Made by a program: the position numbers and the translations under genes | The notes under the pieces: generated by a model | What the model saw: only the letters and a program-made list of their open reading frames with translations | What the model was told of the DNA's origin: nothing | Database searches by the model: none | Assembly: GCF_001039355.2 (NCBI RefSeq) | Contig: NW_019776080.1 | Location: forward strand, 283,207 to 347,206 | Direction: 5' to 3' | DNA from: Lingula anatina | Lineage: Eukaryota; Brachiopoda; Lingulata; Lingulida; Lingulidae | DNA: 64,000 nucleotides | Shown here: positions 49,578-60,882 of the stretch, in pieces | Layout of the letters: each line of letters starts with the position of its first letter | Position numbering within the stretch: the first letter of the stretch is position 1

Positions 49578-49713
49578 CTGGTATTGACATCTTCTCTTTG
49601 TGTGGTGCTTCTGGAGCGAGATCACATCCCTTCGTCAACTCTTTGGCGCGACAGATCGATGAAATAACTAATAATATCACTCGATAGATCCTTCTTTTGA
49701 TGAAGTTGTTCAT
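49578..49713 (-). CDS. Candidate first coding exon, minus strand (copy A)
   Basis: A 45-codon frame starts MNNFIKRRIYRVILLVISSI, a basic N-terminus followed by a hydrophobic stretch as in a signal anchor. It runs to a donor CCAG|GTGGGG in phase 1. Between the two copies I see one coding change (Asn2/Ser) up to the donor. Indels begin right after it, as expected for an exon/intron edge. No further exon was joined. Confidence 0.35.
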
Positions 49714-50380
49714 ATCACATCAGAGGTGCACGGGATACAGTCTGACACGTGGGTTTTGCGTCGTGATGGTGTTGTTGCGCGCGACCAAAAACTGACATCA
49801 AACGGCTTGCAAGACCATCGGGCAGAGTGTGTGTGGTTTTATGACTCCTCTGGATTTAATATCTTCGCGAAATCTAACATCTGACATCAGAGAGGATTTT
49901 GTATTATAAATATCCAACGGACGAATTATCGCTAAGAAACACTTTAATAATCAGATTTTACAATGGAATATACAACCCAGACTCAACGGTTGCCTTGGAA
50001 AGTTCCTTTTTATGTTTGAAATATCATATCGTTTCACATTGCGTTCATATTGATTCGATATCGTTTCTATGGCCATTGTATTTCAATCAGAAAGAAAAGA
50101 TACGAATATTGGATCTAATATTCATGGCGTTAAAAAGACTTTGTTGGCATCAACGATTTCTCCTCACTCGGGTTGATGGTTATCTAAAGTCAACAACAAT
50201 ATCTCAGCGTTTTTGTTGCATTTTTTTTTAAATAACAAACATAGCCATTCTTGGATATTTCCCAGTGTAAACAGATGGAAAGACACAGGTTTATGTATTT
50301 ACAGTATTCCGAAACGGACCTACATTACAGATAAACCAACATCAAGGCGACGGAATACGCACTTTCGGCGCGGCTAGGGT

Positions 50381-50381
50381 N
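50381..50381. other. Single-N contig join
   Basis: The sequence right of the N (GCTGCATTCTTGACAGG) equals 45508 onward. The sequence left of it equals about 56888. The join links overlapping haplotype contigs. Confidence 0.85.
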
Positions 50382-50853
50382 GCTGCATTCTTGACAGGTG
50401 AATGTCATGATGTGTAAAAAAAAAAAAAAAATCAGCTACATTTAAGAATAACATGTGCCTAGAGAAAAAACTATTACAGCCACCCAACATTTATCAGCCA
50501 CCTTATCGTCCAATAGCCTACTTGCGTGTTACTTCACATAATATTATAATGTACTTTACATTGATGTCAGAAATCTTTAAACAATTGTATATTTTTTAAG
50601 CATAGGGTTTGTGTGGAACACGCCATGTAAAAATCCGCTGATAATATTATTATATACATCGTGCTTTAATTTAACGTCGACGTCCTACAATAATAACGGC
50701 GGCTATATTATTTCCTCCTGAGTTATTGCGGCCATGACCCCGATCCTGGATTGCAGAAATACCACGCGCACAGTCGGACGCACTGCTACAAGCACTAAGT
50801 ATTTAATATAGAAGTCTCTGTGCCAGAAGTTCAACTACCATCCATGACCTACC

Positions 50854-50896
50854 ATGGCCCCTAAGAGCCTGCGCAGGAACAACGAGAAAGTCCAAG
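50854..50896 (+). CDS. Candidate first coding exon (copy B)
   Basis: Identical to the 46000-46042 exon, including start context and donor. Confidence 0.3.
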
Positions 50897-53281
50897 GTAT
50901 AGCGACTTCAAGCGAGATTTGGAAGACAGTGGTGTCAGAATTCGGGACACCATAATGGGGATTTTGGGGTTAAAATCGCATGTCCGTTTTTCAAAATATC
51001 ACTTGAGCAATTACGAACACCATTCAAAGCCAATTAATTGACACCATTAAGTACTTCAAAATATTGTCAGCTTCTTTTCTTAAAAGCTTTTTATCCTTTA
51101 TAGGCAAGGTAATGCCTTTGTTCAATGATGCGTTGTAATTAAAGGCTGATAAATCCATGAAAAAAACATTTAATCCCAAATGACAGTATTGCATGTAAGC
51201 GCATACACTTGTCGACACCTATGCAGGTGCTTATGCTTAGCAGAGAGAAATATAAACGCCCATATTTAATACTTTTGAGATGATTTTCATGCTTTTTAAT
51301 CATCAAAAAGGTAGTTGCATTATCCAATAATTAGAAGCACGAAAAACCTCATTTTCGGTATTTGATGATCATTCATTAATCTTAATGCGTTATTAAACGG
51401 CACTGTACATATATCAATAAATAAGAGGTTTCATAACGTAACAGAATCAACACTCATGAGGCTTGACAGTTTTGAAGAAACTTACCGAAGAGTACTTTCA
51501 GTTGCAATCTTAATTTGTGTCATCAAGATCTGTTTTTCATATTTTTAGGGAATATTCTTATTTCCATGGGAAACAAGTGTACCTCCGTTAAGGAGGCTAA
51601 GTTTTTGTTCCCGTTAGTTAGTTAGTGAGTTAGTTAGTTAGTTAGTCTGCTTGAAGCATTATGCTGACGGGTTTGATGGAATTTTCCAGATATCGGTAGG
51701 TCAAAAATGGGCCAAGGCAGAAATGATTTTTTTTTTTGGTAAGGAGGGGGGGGGGGGTGATTCCAGTTACCATTGAAACACGCTGTGTCGTGTTATGGCC
51801 TTCAAAAGAATATATCGGTCGTCTGTGAAAAAATCAAACAATGGAAAACGTAAAGAAAAATTGTCTGAAATTTCTTCATGATAGGAGATTTAATGAGGTA
51901 GAGATAAACATAGAGAGAAAGCGGCGCAGGAACCAACTGGAAAGTTATTAACAAAGAGTATGAAAGAATATAAAGGCATTGCGGTTTGTACTTCGCATCA
52001 CAATAAAAGTTGAAGTCGATACTATGCGCACCTATGTACCATAAGATTTCACACATACATAAATACATATTAAGTAAACTGATTAATACCCATTTCCTTA
52101 CATCCTCCCCCCCCCCGCCCCAAACAATACCACTTTATCAAAGTGGGCAAGAAATATGGTGATGACACCGTTTCCAAGCTAACAACTGGATGAAAATAGA
52201 TAAATCAAATCTGCCAGTCACATCTGCATGTCGCGGTGTGAGAGTGCATAACATCCCTGTCCTTTTTTTAGCCATCTTAGATGAGATGACTATACTGTGC
52301 CCTTGAAAAATCTCAAGGTGACCCACGCTGCCAAGTAAGAAAACAACCCGTAAGCCGGGACCTGCCATGACTCGGTGGGCAGTAGTTGGACCTGACTGAC
52401 CTTTGGCTTGAATGGTTTCGCTAATGACCACAATCAAATGTTTAGAAGGGGATGAGTTGGCAGATATAGTTGTTATAATGTAGCTTAGTGTTTTGTAGTG
52501 AAATATAGTCACATTTTTATATATTTATATGTAGGCCTATATATATACAGGCTGGCGCGTAAGATTCAATAAATATTCCTATATGCAACTACATTACGCA
52601 GCTCCCTCTTGTGGCAGATAATCACCCTAGTGTCCAAGGTTTACAGTCCCCGGGTTGTTACCTCTTCACATTTCAACTGAATGAAAACTGAATGATTAAA
52701 TCGCTGATCAAATTAAATTTTCGAAAAGTTAAAAAAATGGACAAATATAATGCACATCCATACAACACGGAATGCCGTATGTATGATTAATTCTGCAAGT
52801 TTGCCCTATAGTGATCCATTAATAAATCAAACAGTAGGCCTAACCGTTGAAATCGGTTAACTTCGTTTTAATCACAAGAAACGAGCTGCCTAGGAGGAGG
52901 TCTTGGCTTTCTCCGTGATTTTTCCAGTGAAATTTTATTGCTGTTCCATTTGCTTCCCACTGCAAGCTGGGCCTTCAGTCCACTACCCCCAGCCGGGACC
53001 ACATATTGATTTTCTCACTAGATATTCACGGATATTCCTCTGGGTTATCATGTGCACTTTTCTGTACTGTGAGCATTTGTGTTTAGAATCGACGTGATCG
53101 ATCAGCTGGTGTCTGGCCAAGAGTAACAACCCACTATCTCCAGTGTTCCTCACCCCCCCCCCCCCCCAGGTCTTCCTGAGATCTCTGCAGCTGTGTGCCG
53201 TGTGTCTGCTGTGCTTGGAGAAGATTGCAGTAGTTGGGATAAAAACATGGAGTATAGGGGTACAGTTGTGCTAGGGAAATA

Positions 53282-54943
53282 CAGGGTTACCACTTAATAT
53301 GGAGTATTATTTTTTGGCGAGTAAATTTTCTACAAAATATTCAATGTCTCTCTAACTACTTTAAATCCAAAGCGGAGGTGTCACTCCATGTGTAGCCAGG
53401 TGTGTTACCTATTTACCACACAACTCTCGAAACAATTGATGTATGCAGTTGCATGTTCTGTGGTCAGAAATGTGAGGGGTGGTATTTTCGGCAATTTCTG
53501 CCCTTGTATAAAAACGCATGGGTTTGGTCAATCTTTGGAGTGTGTTTAGAGAAGCAACAAAGGGATCGCTCTGAAACTTGACAGGTACTTTAGTGAAGAT
53601 ATGGTTCGACAGCTAAGCAACGCAGCTTACTATGGGATTCTTGCTCTCAGAGAAAATGGCCAGAAACGGACAGCCATTGCCAGGTAATTCTACATTTATC
53701 AGGAACCGTTTGTGAAGTCCTCCAAAGAAATGCTGCAACAGGAGCACCTACTCCAATACCTCGACCAGGGTGTCCGCGTATCACACCAAGAAGACAGGAT
53801 TGCTTTCTCCTTAGAGGACGCCGTGCTGGTCGTACAAAGACAACCAGTGTCCTCAGAAAAGAGAGGCAGAATGTCATTCAAACGCCAGTTTCAAGGTCCC
53901 TCGTGAACAAGAAATTACTGCAAGTCGGTTATTTTGCACGAAGGCCAGTCGGGAAACCACTGTTAACAGCAGGTCATATACAGCGACGTCTGCAATGGGC
54001 TGGGGACCACGTGCGTTTGCAGCCAAAACTCTGGAATCACGTCGTTTTCAGTGATGAGGCCAGATATGGATTTTTTTAGGGTTGATCGTCGAATCCGTGT
54101 CCACTGACGTGTACGAGGGGCATAAAACGATGACTGTGTACTGCCTAGGGTGCAAGCAGGGGATGGTAACGTCTCTGTTTGGGGAGCATTTCATGTCGGT
54201 GCCCAGAACCAGATGGTTTTTCTAGGAGGCAACCTCATCCAGGATTCCTACAGAGACATTCTACAGCAAACAATGCTTCGATTGGTAAGAGTCATCTTCA
54301 GGAACAACTTTGTGTACCAAGACGACTGCGCAACCCTACATCGAGGCCGCAGAATCACTGTTTTTCTTCAAAACCAATGGGTTCAGCAACTGCCCTGGCC
54401 TGCAAACTCTCCAGATATGAACCAATTTGAAAATCTGTGGGCGGAAGTAACTCACAGAATTAATAGCTATGGTCCTCGGTCGGTAAATAGTGATGAACTG
54501 CGACAGGCAAATATCACTACGTGGAATTATATCCCCACCCAAACTCTAAAAAACGTGTCACAGGGTACGCCATGTTGGATGAGGGCGCTGCAAGCGGCAG
54601 CTGGAGGTCATACCCGCAATTACTGACTTTTCATGATTTACTGTAGTGAGTTCTTTGACTGTGTAACATATCACTGTCCGGAGGCTATCATTTTCTTTAA
54701 TATCTTATCTTAAAGTTTATACTGACACCAAACTGTTGATATGGTTTTCTGGGGGTGTTCCTTTCTTTTGAACGGCATCTTATGTCAGATTTGTTATCAT
54801 TGACCAAAATATCTCACAACAGAAGACTGGATGTTATTATCACTCAGTGACATACTTTTTTAATAACTCAAGCCAAAAAAAAAATTAATCAGCATTCAAA
54901 AATAACAAAGATAAAAAATATTTCATATTAAGTAGCAACCCTG
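53282..54943 (+). mobile_element. Tc1/mariner element, haplotype B only
   Basis: 1,662 bp flanked by TA on both sides (53280-53281 and 54944-54945). The ends are inverted: CAGGGTTACCACTTAATATG on the left and CAGGGTTGCTACTTAATATG on the reverse strand at the right, two mismatches in 20. The empty site with a single TA is at 48444 in the other haplotype. It holds one decayed transposase gene in the forward direction. Confidence 0.95.
53601..54626 (+). pseudogene. Broken Tc1-like DDE transposase
   Basis: The frame starts MVRQLSNAAYYGILALRENG (helix-turn-helix region), is broken after about 28 codons, and resumes in another frame. PRPGCPRITPRRQD gives the DNA-binding linker, and VVFSDEARYGF gives the first catalytic Asp (54053-54055). 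Stops and frame changes follow at about 54080. A clean frame from 54150 to 54626 carries the second Asp (YQDDCATLHR) and the Glu (SPDMNQFENLW), ending GGHTRNY-stop. All three DDE acidic residues can be found, but not in one frame, so this copy cannot make transposase. Confidence 0.9.
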
Positions 54944-56084
54944 TAAGGGTATATCCTCTACCAGAGCCACAGCTTAATTTTTCACAACCAAACACCTTAA
55001 CTTCGCCACCAATTTCACCTTAAAAAGATGTAGTAACCATCTTTTAAAAGTGTGTGAATTGTCTTTTCATCTTCATTGTTAGGTAAAAGAGTTGGCCGTC
55101 CACTATTTTCCGGTCAAACACCCTCAGTCCATTATAAGAACTGATTTCAATCATTTAAACTAACGACATGTATTTCTAGTTTAAAGACGCAATAAAGAAA
55201 TAAACAAACAAACAAATAAATAAAAAAGGAAGGAAGACCCCACCAGGCAGGCACGTCAAAGGGACCCTTCCATGACTGAAGATTAGGGCCCCTCCTCGTG
55301 GAAACCTTCCAATTTCCTCGTAATTTCCCAAACCTTAAGTGCCTGTTCGTCCCCGTAATTGATCTTTAGGCCTAATCATGAGCTTTGCTAAAGGTCATCT
55401 AACTCACTAGAAATGTTCCAAGACTCAAACATCGATTCATGCAAATAACATCTATAAATGCCGAGGTATTGGAGATAAAAAACGAAAGTTAAAGTTGTTT
55501 AAATATGTTTAAAAAAAAGAAACGATTACGTCCACATGACCTGACGCAATTATACTATCAAATGGATAATTCGATCTGTGAACAGTAACAAATGCACAGG
55601 TGCCAAATACACAGGTGTCAAAGCATCCACCAGGTTAACTAGAGACTGGTCACATTCACGCTTGGGTTACTAACACCTGTCGTAAATCAATTTGAATTAC
55701 GATGGGTTCTGACTCGGTACAGCTCTAGTCCATTTGTGAGACGCTTCTTTCCTCCAATAATAGCTCCCACCAATTGATTGCACTGCACGCTTTGTGCTTG
55801 TCGGCATGATTGCAATCGACTGTACATTCAATCCGCCAGGCCGTGCGGTATTTAGATCGATTCAAAGCTAGTTAAAAATGTCAAATTTATGCACACTGGT
55901 AGTTTAAAAACCTTCAGATACTCTGTCTGGATATATAAGTGTTTGAGACCACCCATCCAGTTAAATATTACGGGATGCCAGGAGGATATACTGTCTACAC
56001 TCTGTGTGGTGTGAACGCACCTAGTGATATCGAATCAACGATAAGTCATCGAAAATACAATTAGTAACGAGCAGAGGCCCCCAC

Positions 56085-56220
56085 CTGGTATTGACATCTT
56101 CTCTTTGTGTGGTGCTTCTGGAGCGAGATCACATCCCTTCGTCAACTCTTTGGCGCGACAGATCGATGAAATAACTAATAATATCACTCGATAGATCCTT
56201 CTTTTGATGAAGTTGCTCAT
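56085..56220 (-). CDS. Candidate first coding exon, minus strand (copy B)
   Basis: Same frame as 49578-49713, beginning MSNFIKRRIYRVILLV, with the same donor. The frame is also open upstream of this ATG here, because a base change removes a stop. Confidence 0.35.
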
Positions 56221-56723
56221 ATCATATCCGAGGTGCACGGGATACAGTCTGACACGTGGGTTTTGCGTCGTGATGGTGTTGTTGTGCGCGACCAAAAACT
56301 GACATCAAAGGGCTTGCAAGACCATCGGGCAGGGTGTGCGTGGTTTTATGACCCCTCTGGATTTAATATCTTCGCGAAATCTAACATCTGACATCAGAGA
56401 GGATTTTGTATTGTAAATATCCAACGGACGAATTATCGCTAAGAAACACTTTAATAATCAGATTTTACAATGGAATATACAACCCAGACACAACGGTTGC
56501 CTTGGAAAGTTCCTTTTTATGTTTGAAATATCATAATTATCGTTTCACATTGCGTTCATATTGATTCGATATCGTTTCTATGGCCATTGTATTTCAATCA
56601 GAAAGAAAAGATACGAATATTGGATCTAATATTCATGGCGTTAAAAAGGCTTTGTTGGCATCAACGATTTCTCCTCACTCGGGTTGATGGTTATCTAAAG
56701 TCAACAACAATATCTCAGCGTTT

Positions 56724-56942
56724 TTGTTGCATTTTTTTTTAAATAACAAACATAGCCATTCTTGGATATTTCCCAGTGTAAACAGATGGAAAGACACAGG
56801 TTTATGTATTTACAGTATTCCGAAACGGACCTACATTACAGATAAACCTACATCAAGGCGACGGAATACGCACTTTCGGCGCGGCTGGGGTCAAGTTGAC
56901 GGGCTTCAAGAACCCATCTCAACCACACTTGAAGAGTTATAA
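56724..56942 (+). CDS. Weak candidate exon overlapping the contig boundary
   Basis: After an ACAG at 56812-56815 a frame reads IPKRTYITDKPTSRRRN and stays open to a stop at 56940. One difference from copy A is synonymous (CCA/CCT), but copy A has TAG for TGG near its last bases. The competing frame is also open, so coding status is doubtful. Confidence 0.15.
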   Translation: MLHFFLNNKHSHSWIFPSVNRWKDTGLCIYSIPKRTYITDKPTSRRRNTHFRRGWGQVDGLQEPISTTLEEL

Positions 56943-57100
56943 ATGTATCACTGCTCTGTTTGTTCTAACTTTTCAAAATTGGTGTCATACTAAGGACAGC
57001 CTTTATGGGAAAAGACCCGCCCTTTTCGGACTGATAAAACTTGAACATAACGTTGGATGCTGAAATATCCTATATGAATGTAATCTAAATACGTCACGTC

Positions 57101-57280
57101 ATGTGGAGACAGACGGGGAAGTACCAGCGCCCTGCCACTGCCCCAGGGGGACAGGGAAATGACGAACGGGAGGGCCTGGTGACTCTGGAGGATATATTCA
57201 ATTTCAAAGTGCAAGTTAATATCCACAGAAAACCTGACATAGCGGAGATGATTGAGAAACAGCAGCATAAAGAATGGTAG
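57101..57280 (+). CDS. Small candidate ORF (59 residues) or first exon
   Basis: ATG at 57101 follows an in-frame TAA 15 bp upstream. The frame reads MWRQTGKYQRPATAPGG, then an amphipathic, charged stretch ending IEKQQHKEW and TAG. A splice donor (AATG|GTAGGC) lies at the stop, so it could instead be a first exon. Base composition is clearly GC-richer than the flanks, which favours coding. Not recognised. Confidence 0.35.
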   Translation: MWRQTGKYQRPATAPGGQGNDEREGLVTLEDIFNFKVQVNIHRKPDIAEMIEKQQHKEW

Positions 57281-59038
57281 GCATAACTTCGGTATAACAT
57301 AATTTGTTTTATAGTTTAATTTGTTTAATCAGTCCGTTTAACCAGGCATTTTTTCTTGGCGAAGCGTGGATCCTCCCTCCTTTCAAAATGCATTATTTTG
57401 TGCCAGTTTTTAAAATGCATTATTTTGTGCCAGTCTGTTGTTTGGTATTAAAAGGAATTCTTATAGCCATTGTATCTGATAACGCTTTATTAATTGCCAA
57501 GAATCCGAAGTCGCTTAATTAACAATATTAGAATAACAGTCGACGATTTGAGAATGTGTAGTTCATAAGTAAATATTTCATAAAGCAAACACGTGACACT
57601 GTGCACCGATTGAAATTGACGGAAATAATAATCTGAATTGCGTAATTAATGCAATTACATCGATATCGTTGTTTCTACAGCCACAAGTAAGTTATATGGC
57701 ACAATACATTATACAGTCTCCGTCTTACTTTTGAACGGTAGACGCATATGCGCACTCACATACAAGACTAATCTTAATGAATCTGACAGGAAAATGTGTT
57801 TTGACGTGCGTCCTGCTGCGCACCCGCCAACCTGACATATGTGAACCGAGTGATTTTGTCAGCGGTGGGTTACACATATATGTCCAACAGATTGGCAGCA
57901 ATATTAAAACCGGTCTTTCGCCAGAAAACAAGATTTTTTCTTAAATGTACGAAGTATTGAAGGTTCGGGCTAATAGAGGGCCTGCCATGTCTGCTCCTAT
58001 ACTTATGTCCTATATCTCAGAATGAACCACGTCATCTACGCTCGTCTATAGTCACCCAAATGTTGGAAAATATAGAAAGTTAGCTTATAACTTTAGACCC
58101 ATTAATGGATGCTGTCTTATTATAAACATAAATTTGCTTAATTATCGAGTTTTCACCTAATTTTTACCACAATCAAGATTTATATAGCCTAAAAATCCCC
58201 TTAGCTTATTTACCTGTCTCTTTTTACTTCGAGATCATGTTATTTGACCTCATTTTCAAATGCTTGTATTTTTTTAGTACTGTAACTTATAAGAATTTTA
58301 TATTAAATTGCATTGAAATGTATTATAGTGGAATGTTCTGCTGCATAAAATATTATAATTAAAAAAAGTATTGTGACATCATATTATGGCGTTTAAGGCA
58401 GGTAGAATCAGGTTGACTTATTTAGCCAATCTTGATAGAAATGATACATTCAGAGTACCCGCAGAACGGTATTAATCTTAATTTTGCTCTACCCAGGATA
58501 ACGATAATCTTTTCAACTGTTATTCAGTGACGTAGATATAAAAAGATATTTCCATGACTTAGTTTTGAGAAAGAGAATTGGCCCGTGGCCATTAATTTCA
58601 ATTTTTTATCTGAAAAATTCTACCTTTTTATTCCTTTAGTTGATCCAAACTTGAGAAATGACATAAAACAGATATAGCCCTCTTTAAATTTCAATACAGA
58701 GCAGGCGTTTTGCGGCCAAAAGGGTAGTTCTTTTAACCCCCCCCCCCCCCCCCCGAACCCTCCTACCTAAAATCCTGGAGATAAAACAGTGGACTCCGGG
58801 GTAAAGGCATGACTGAGCTACCCTCCACCAGGGTCGCAGTTTATTAATATGTGGACATTTTCCTGTCGCCTCAATACAGAGATTGGCAATGTATTTAATC
58901 AATGACATATCTGGGAATATCATGTGAAAACTCAATCTGTGGCCCTGGTAGAGGGCAGAACTGAGCAATGTGCAAACGGCTGTCAACAGGGCTCCGTAAC
59001 TCGAAAGCATCGCGTATTGCGAATAGGGATATCACATA

Positions 59039-59208
59039 GCAGGCCCGTAGCCAGGGGGGGTTCGGGGGGTTCGAAAGAACCGCCCCTTTTGCTGAGAAAA
59101 GGTCCACTTTGGGTAAAATTTGATCTAGGTATATGAAGTTTTGCTGGAAAAAGGTCCACTTTTTCAGAAAAAGAACCCCCCTTTTCAAAACCCTGGCTAC
59201 GGGCCTGC
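59039..59208. mobile_element. 170-bp MITE with 18-bp perfect inverted ends
   Basis: It begins GCAGGCCCGTAGCCAGGG and ends with its exact reverse complement. The interior has G runs and GGTCCACTTT repeats. I see no exact target duplication. The termini resemble the truncated element at 25952-26137. Confidence 0.8.
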
Positions 59209-59215
59209 ATGATAG

Positions 59216-59429
59216 GCTCTATTCCCATAGATTTTAGATCGATCTATCCCCGCGGGGAGTCTCACTAGATTACTTTCAGATAATCCGACTTAAATGTCCG
59301 TCCCGCCTACTACAAGCTTTAAGAGGGTAATTAACTTTCGTGTCCGCCCGGCTGACAGCTATTTAGCGTGAACCCCCAGGGAGTTAGGTCGATCTAAAGT
59401 AGGTCGATCTAATCTATGGAAATGGGGTG
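59216..59429. mobile_element. 214-bp MITE, second copy in the window
   Basis: Same element as 35834-36047, same orientation and length, with about four differences (for example CTCTAAGGGGG/CTTTAAGAGGG). It is flanked by ATAG on both sides (59212-59215, 59430-59433). Confidence 0.9.
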
Positions 59430-60882
59430 ATAGAGGCTAAGTACAATGTATTATATGGGGCGAGTATGGGCGAGTTATGGAATCGAGACGCTTGCGCTCG
59501 GTCGCAATGCGCGATGCTTTCGAGTTACGGGGCCAGGGGGTTGTGATGGAATTAATGAAAATGAGAGTTTAAACAAAAAGAAGTGCCCTGTGATCAGGTT
59601 ACGGCTCCATCGTAATACTATCAGTAATTCACGAGTCTTTTGCTCTCTTGTTACCAATATATCGGTTGAGATAGATTTGTCGTTTGTTTGAACAGGAGGT
59701 TGTAATAACATCTTGTCCCAGAAGTCGATACAACACCGAGACATATTAAATTTCATCGGATAAAGGCAACTTCGATCATGTTGTTCGATTTATCATTCAG
59801 TAGCTCATGCCTTGTCAAGGACTGCTTACAACGACGTTTTATTAGGTGATATGTCTTTTGCATCATCTAAGCAAGCCTTAAGTGGGTGTTCATTTGAATA
59901 GGTCACCAAGGGAAGGGCTTAGTACCCTAATACTTTTATGGGCCAATTTATATGTCGGTATTGTTAGTTTGACAGTTTGATTCCTTATAATTCAAGACAC
60001 GTCCTCCCCGTATAATAATCGCCCATCGCAGCGCGGGTTTAATTTTTCAAGTTTGCCTTTGGACCCGCGAGAGAGCTCTTGCCAGAATTAAATTCCCGAA
60101 AACTAATTCAGCGGTTCTCTAGAGGACTCGCTGACCCAAATGCACCAAATGTTGAGCAGTACAGCAGGAGCAAAAGAACCGACGAGAAAATTGAAATAAC
60201 GTATGGGGTAATACTACAATATGGCGTCTGACTTGTCATAAAAGAAGTAACACGGGGTTGAATGCCGAGCTCGAGTGAATGGAGGGCCATAACGGTTTAC
60301 TGAGTACCATCTACAAAAAGTTATGGACCGCACCGAGTCTAAACACAGTTAATTCTTCCCTCCCTTATCGAGCATCGAAAAGATTCGGGTAAGTGAATTT
60401 ATAAATACACAAAAGCCAACCAACAAAGCTAACTAATGTGAAACGGCATGTTTTCATTAACGATCCCATCATTATGGAGAGGGGAGCGTGTAAATAGCAA
60501 ACAATGCATTGTTGCCCGTATTTTACGCGATTGTGTACACAAACATGGTTCATGTAGAAATATTGACAGCAGGGACCCCGAGCCTTTTAGTAGGAGTGCG
60601 ATCAATATAACTTGTGGAGTTGTATATTAGGATAGGAAGTGTCTTGTTGAACGTTGTTAAGGACATACAAGGAGATAGCTGTCACTGCGGGCTTCACAGT
60701 GAGGACTTGAACGCGGATTAAGTTACAACTCATCGCGTAGACTTTTAAGTTCAGACCTTAAGCAACGCAGCTTGGGAGATTAACCGGTATCGGCAGCGAA
60801 ATTAAATATTAATCGTTCCAACTGACGCATGGTGACCGTGGTCGGTGACGATTGTCGTGACACTCGTTCTCCGCCGTGACCA

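Larger units (their letters stand above)
45508..50380. repeat. First copy of the second duplicated block (haplotype A)
   Basis: Colinear with 50382-56888 apart from a Tc1 insertion in the latter. It ends at the single N (50381) within homologous sequence (CACTTTCGGCGCGGCT). Empty Tc1 site: TA at 48444-48445. Confidence 0.9.
50382..56888. repeat. Second copy of the second duplicated block (haplotype B)
   Basis: Colinear with 45508-50380 and continuous with unique sequence after about 56890. It carries a 1,662-bp Tc1-like insertion (53282-54943) that explains nearly all of the length difference. Confidence 0.9.
58992..59532. mobile_element. Outer inverted-repeat element with two nested elements
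   Basis: CCGTAACTCGAAAGCATCGC at 58994-59013 reappears inverted near 59532-59502, matching over about 31 bp with a few differences. Between these arms lie a 170-bp element (59039-59208) and a 214-bp MITE (59216-59429). Their removal leaves only about 110 bp between the arms, so an old short element seems to have received two younger ones. Confidence 0.6.
57281..60882. other. Intergenic region with nested short transposons
   Basis: No convincing gene. It holds a 17-base C run (58738-58754) and a composite cluster of inverted-repeat elements (58992-59532). Confidence 0.6.

Noticed and set aside
49899-50231. 110-codon open frame in the first copy of the second duplicated block
   Set aside because: In the second copy the start region and a later indel break the frame, and codon composition is that of AT-rich non-coding DNA.
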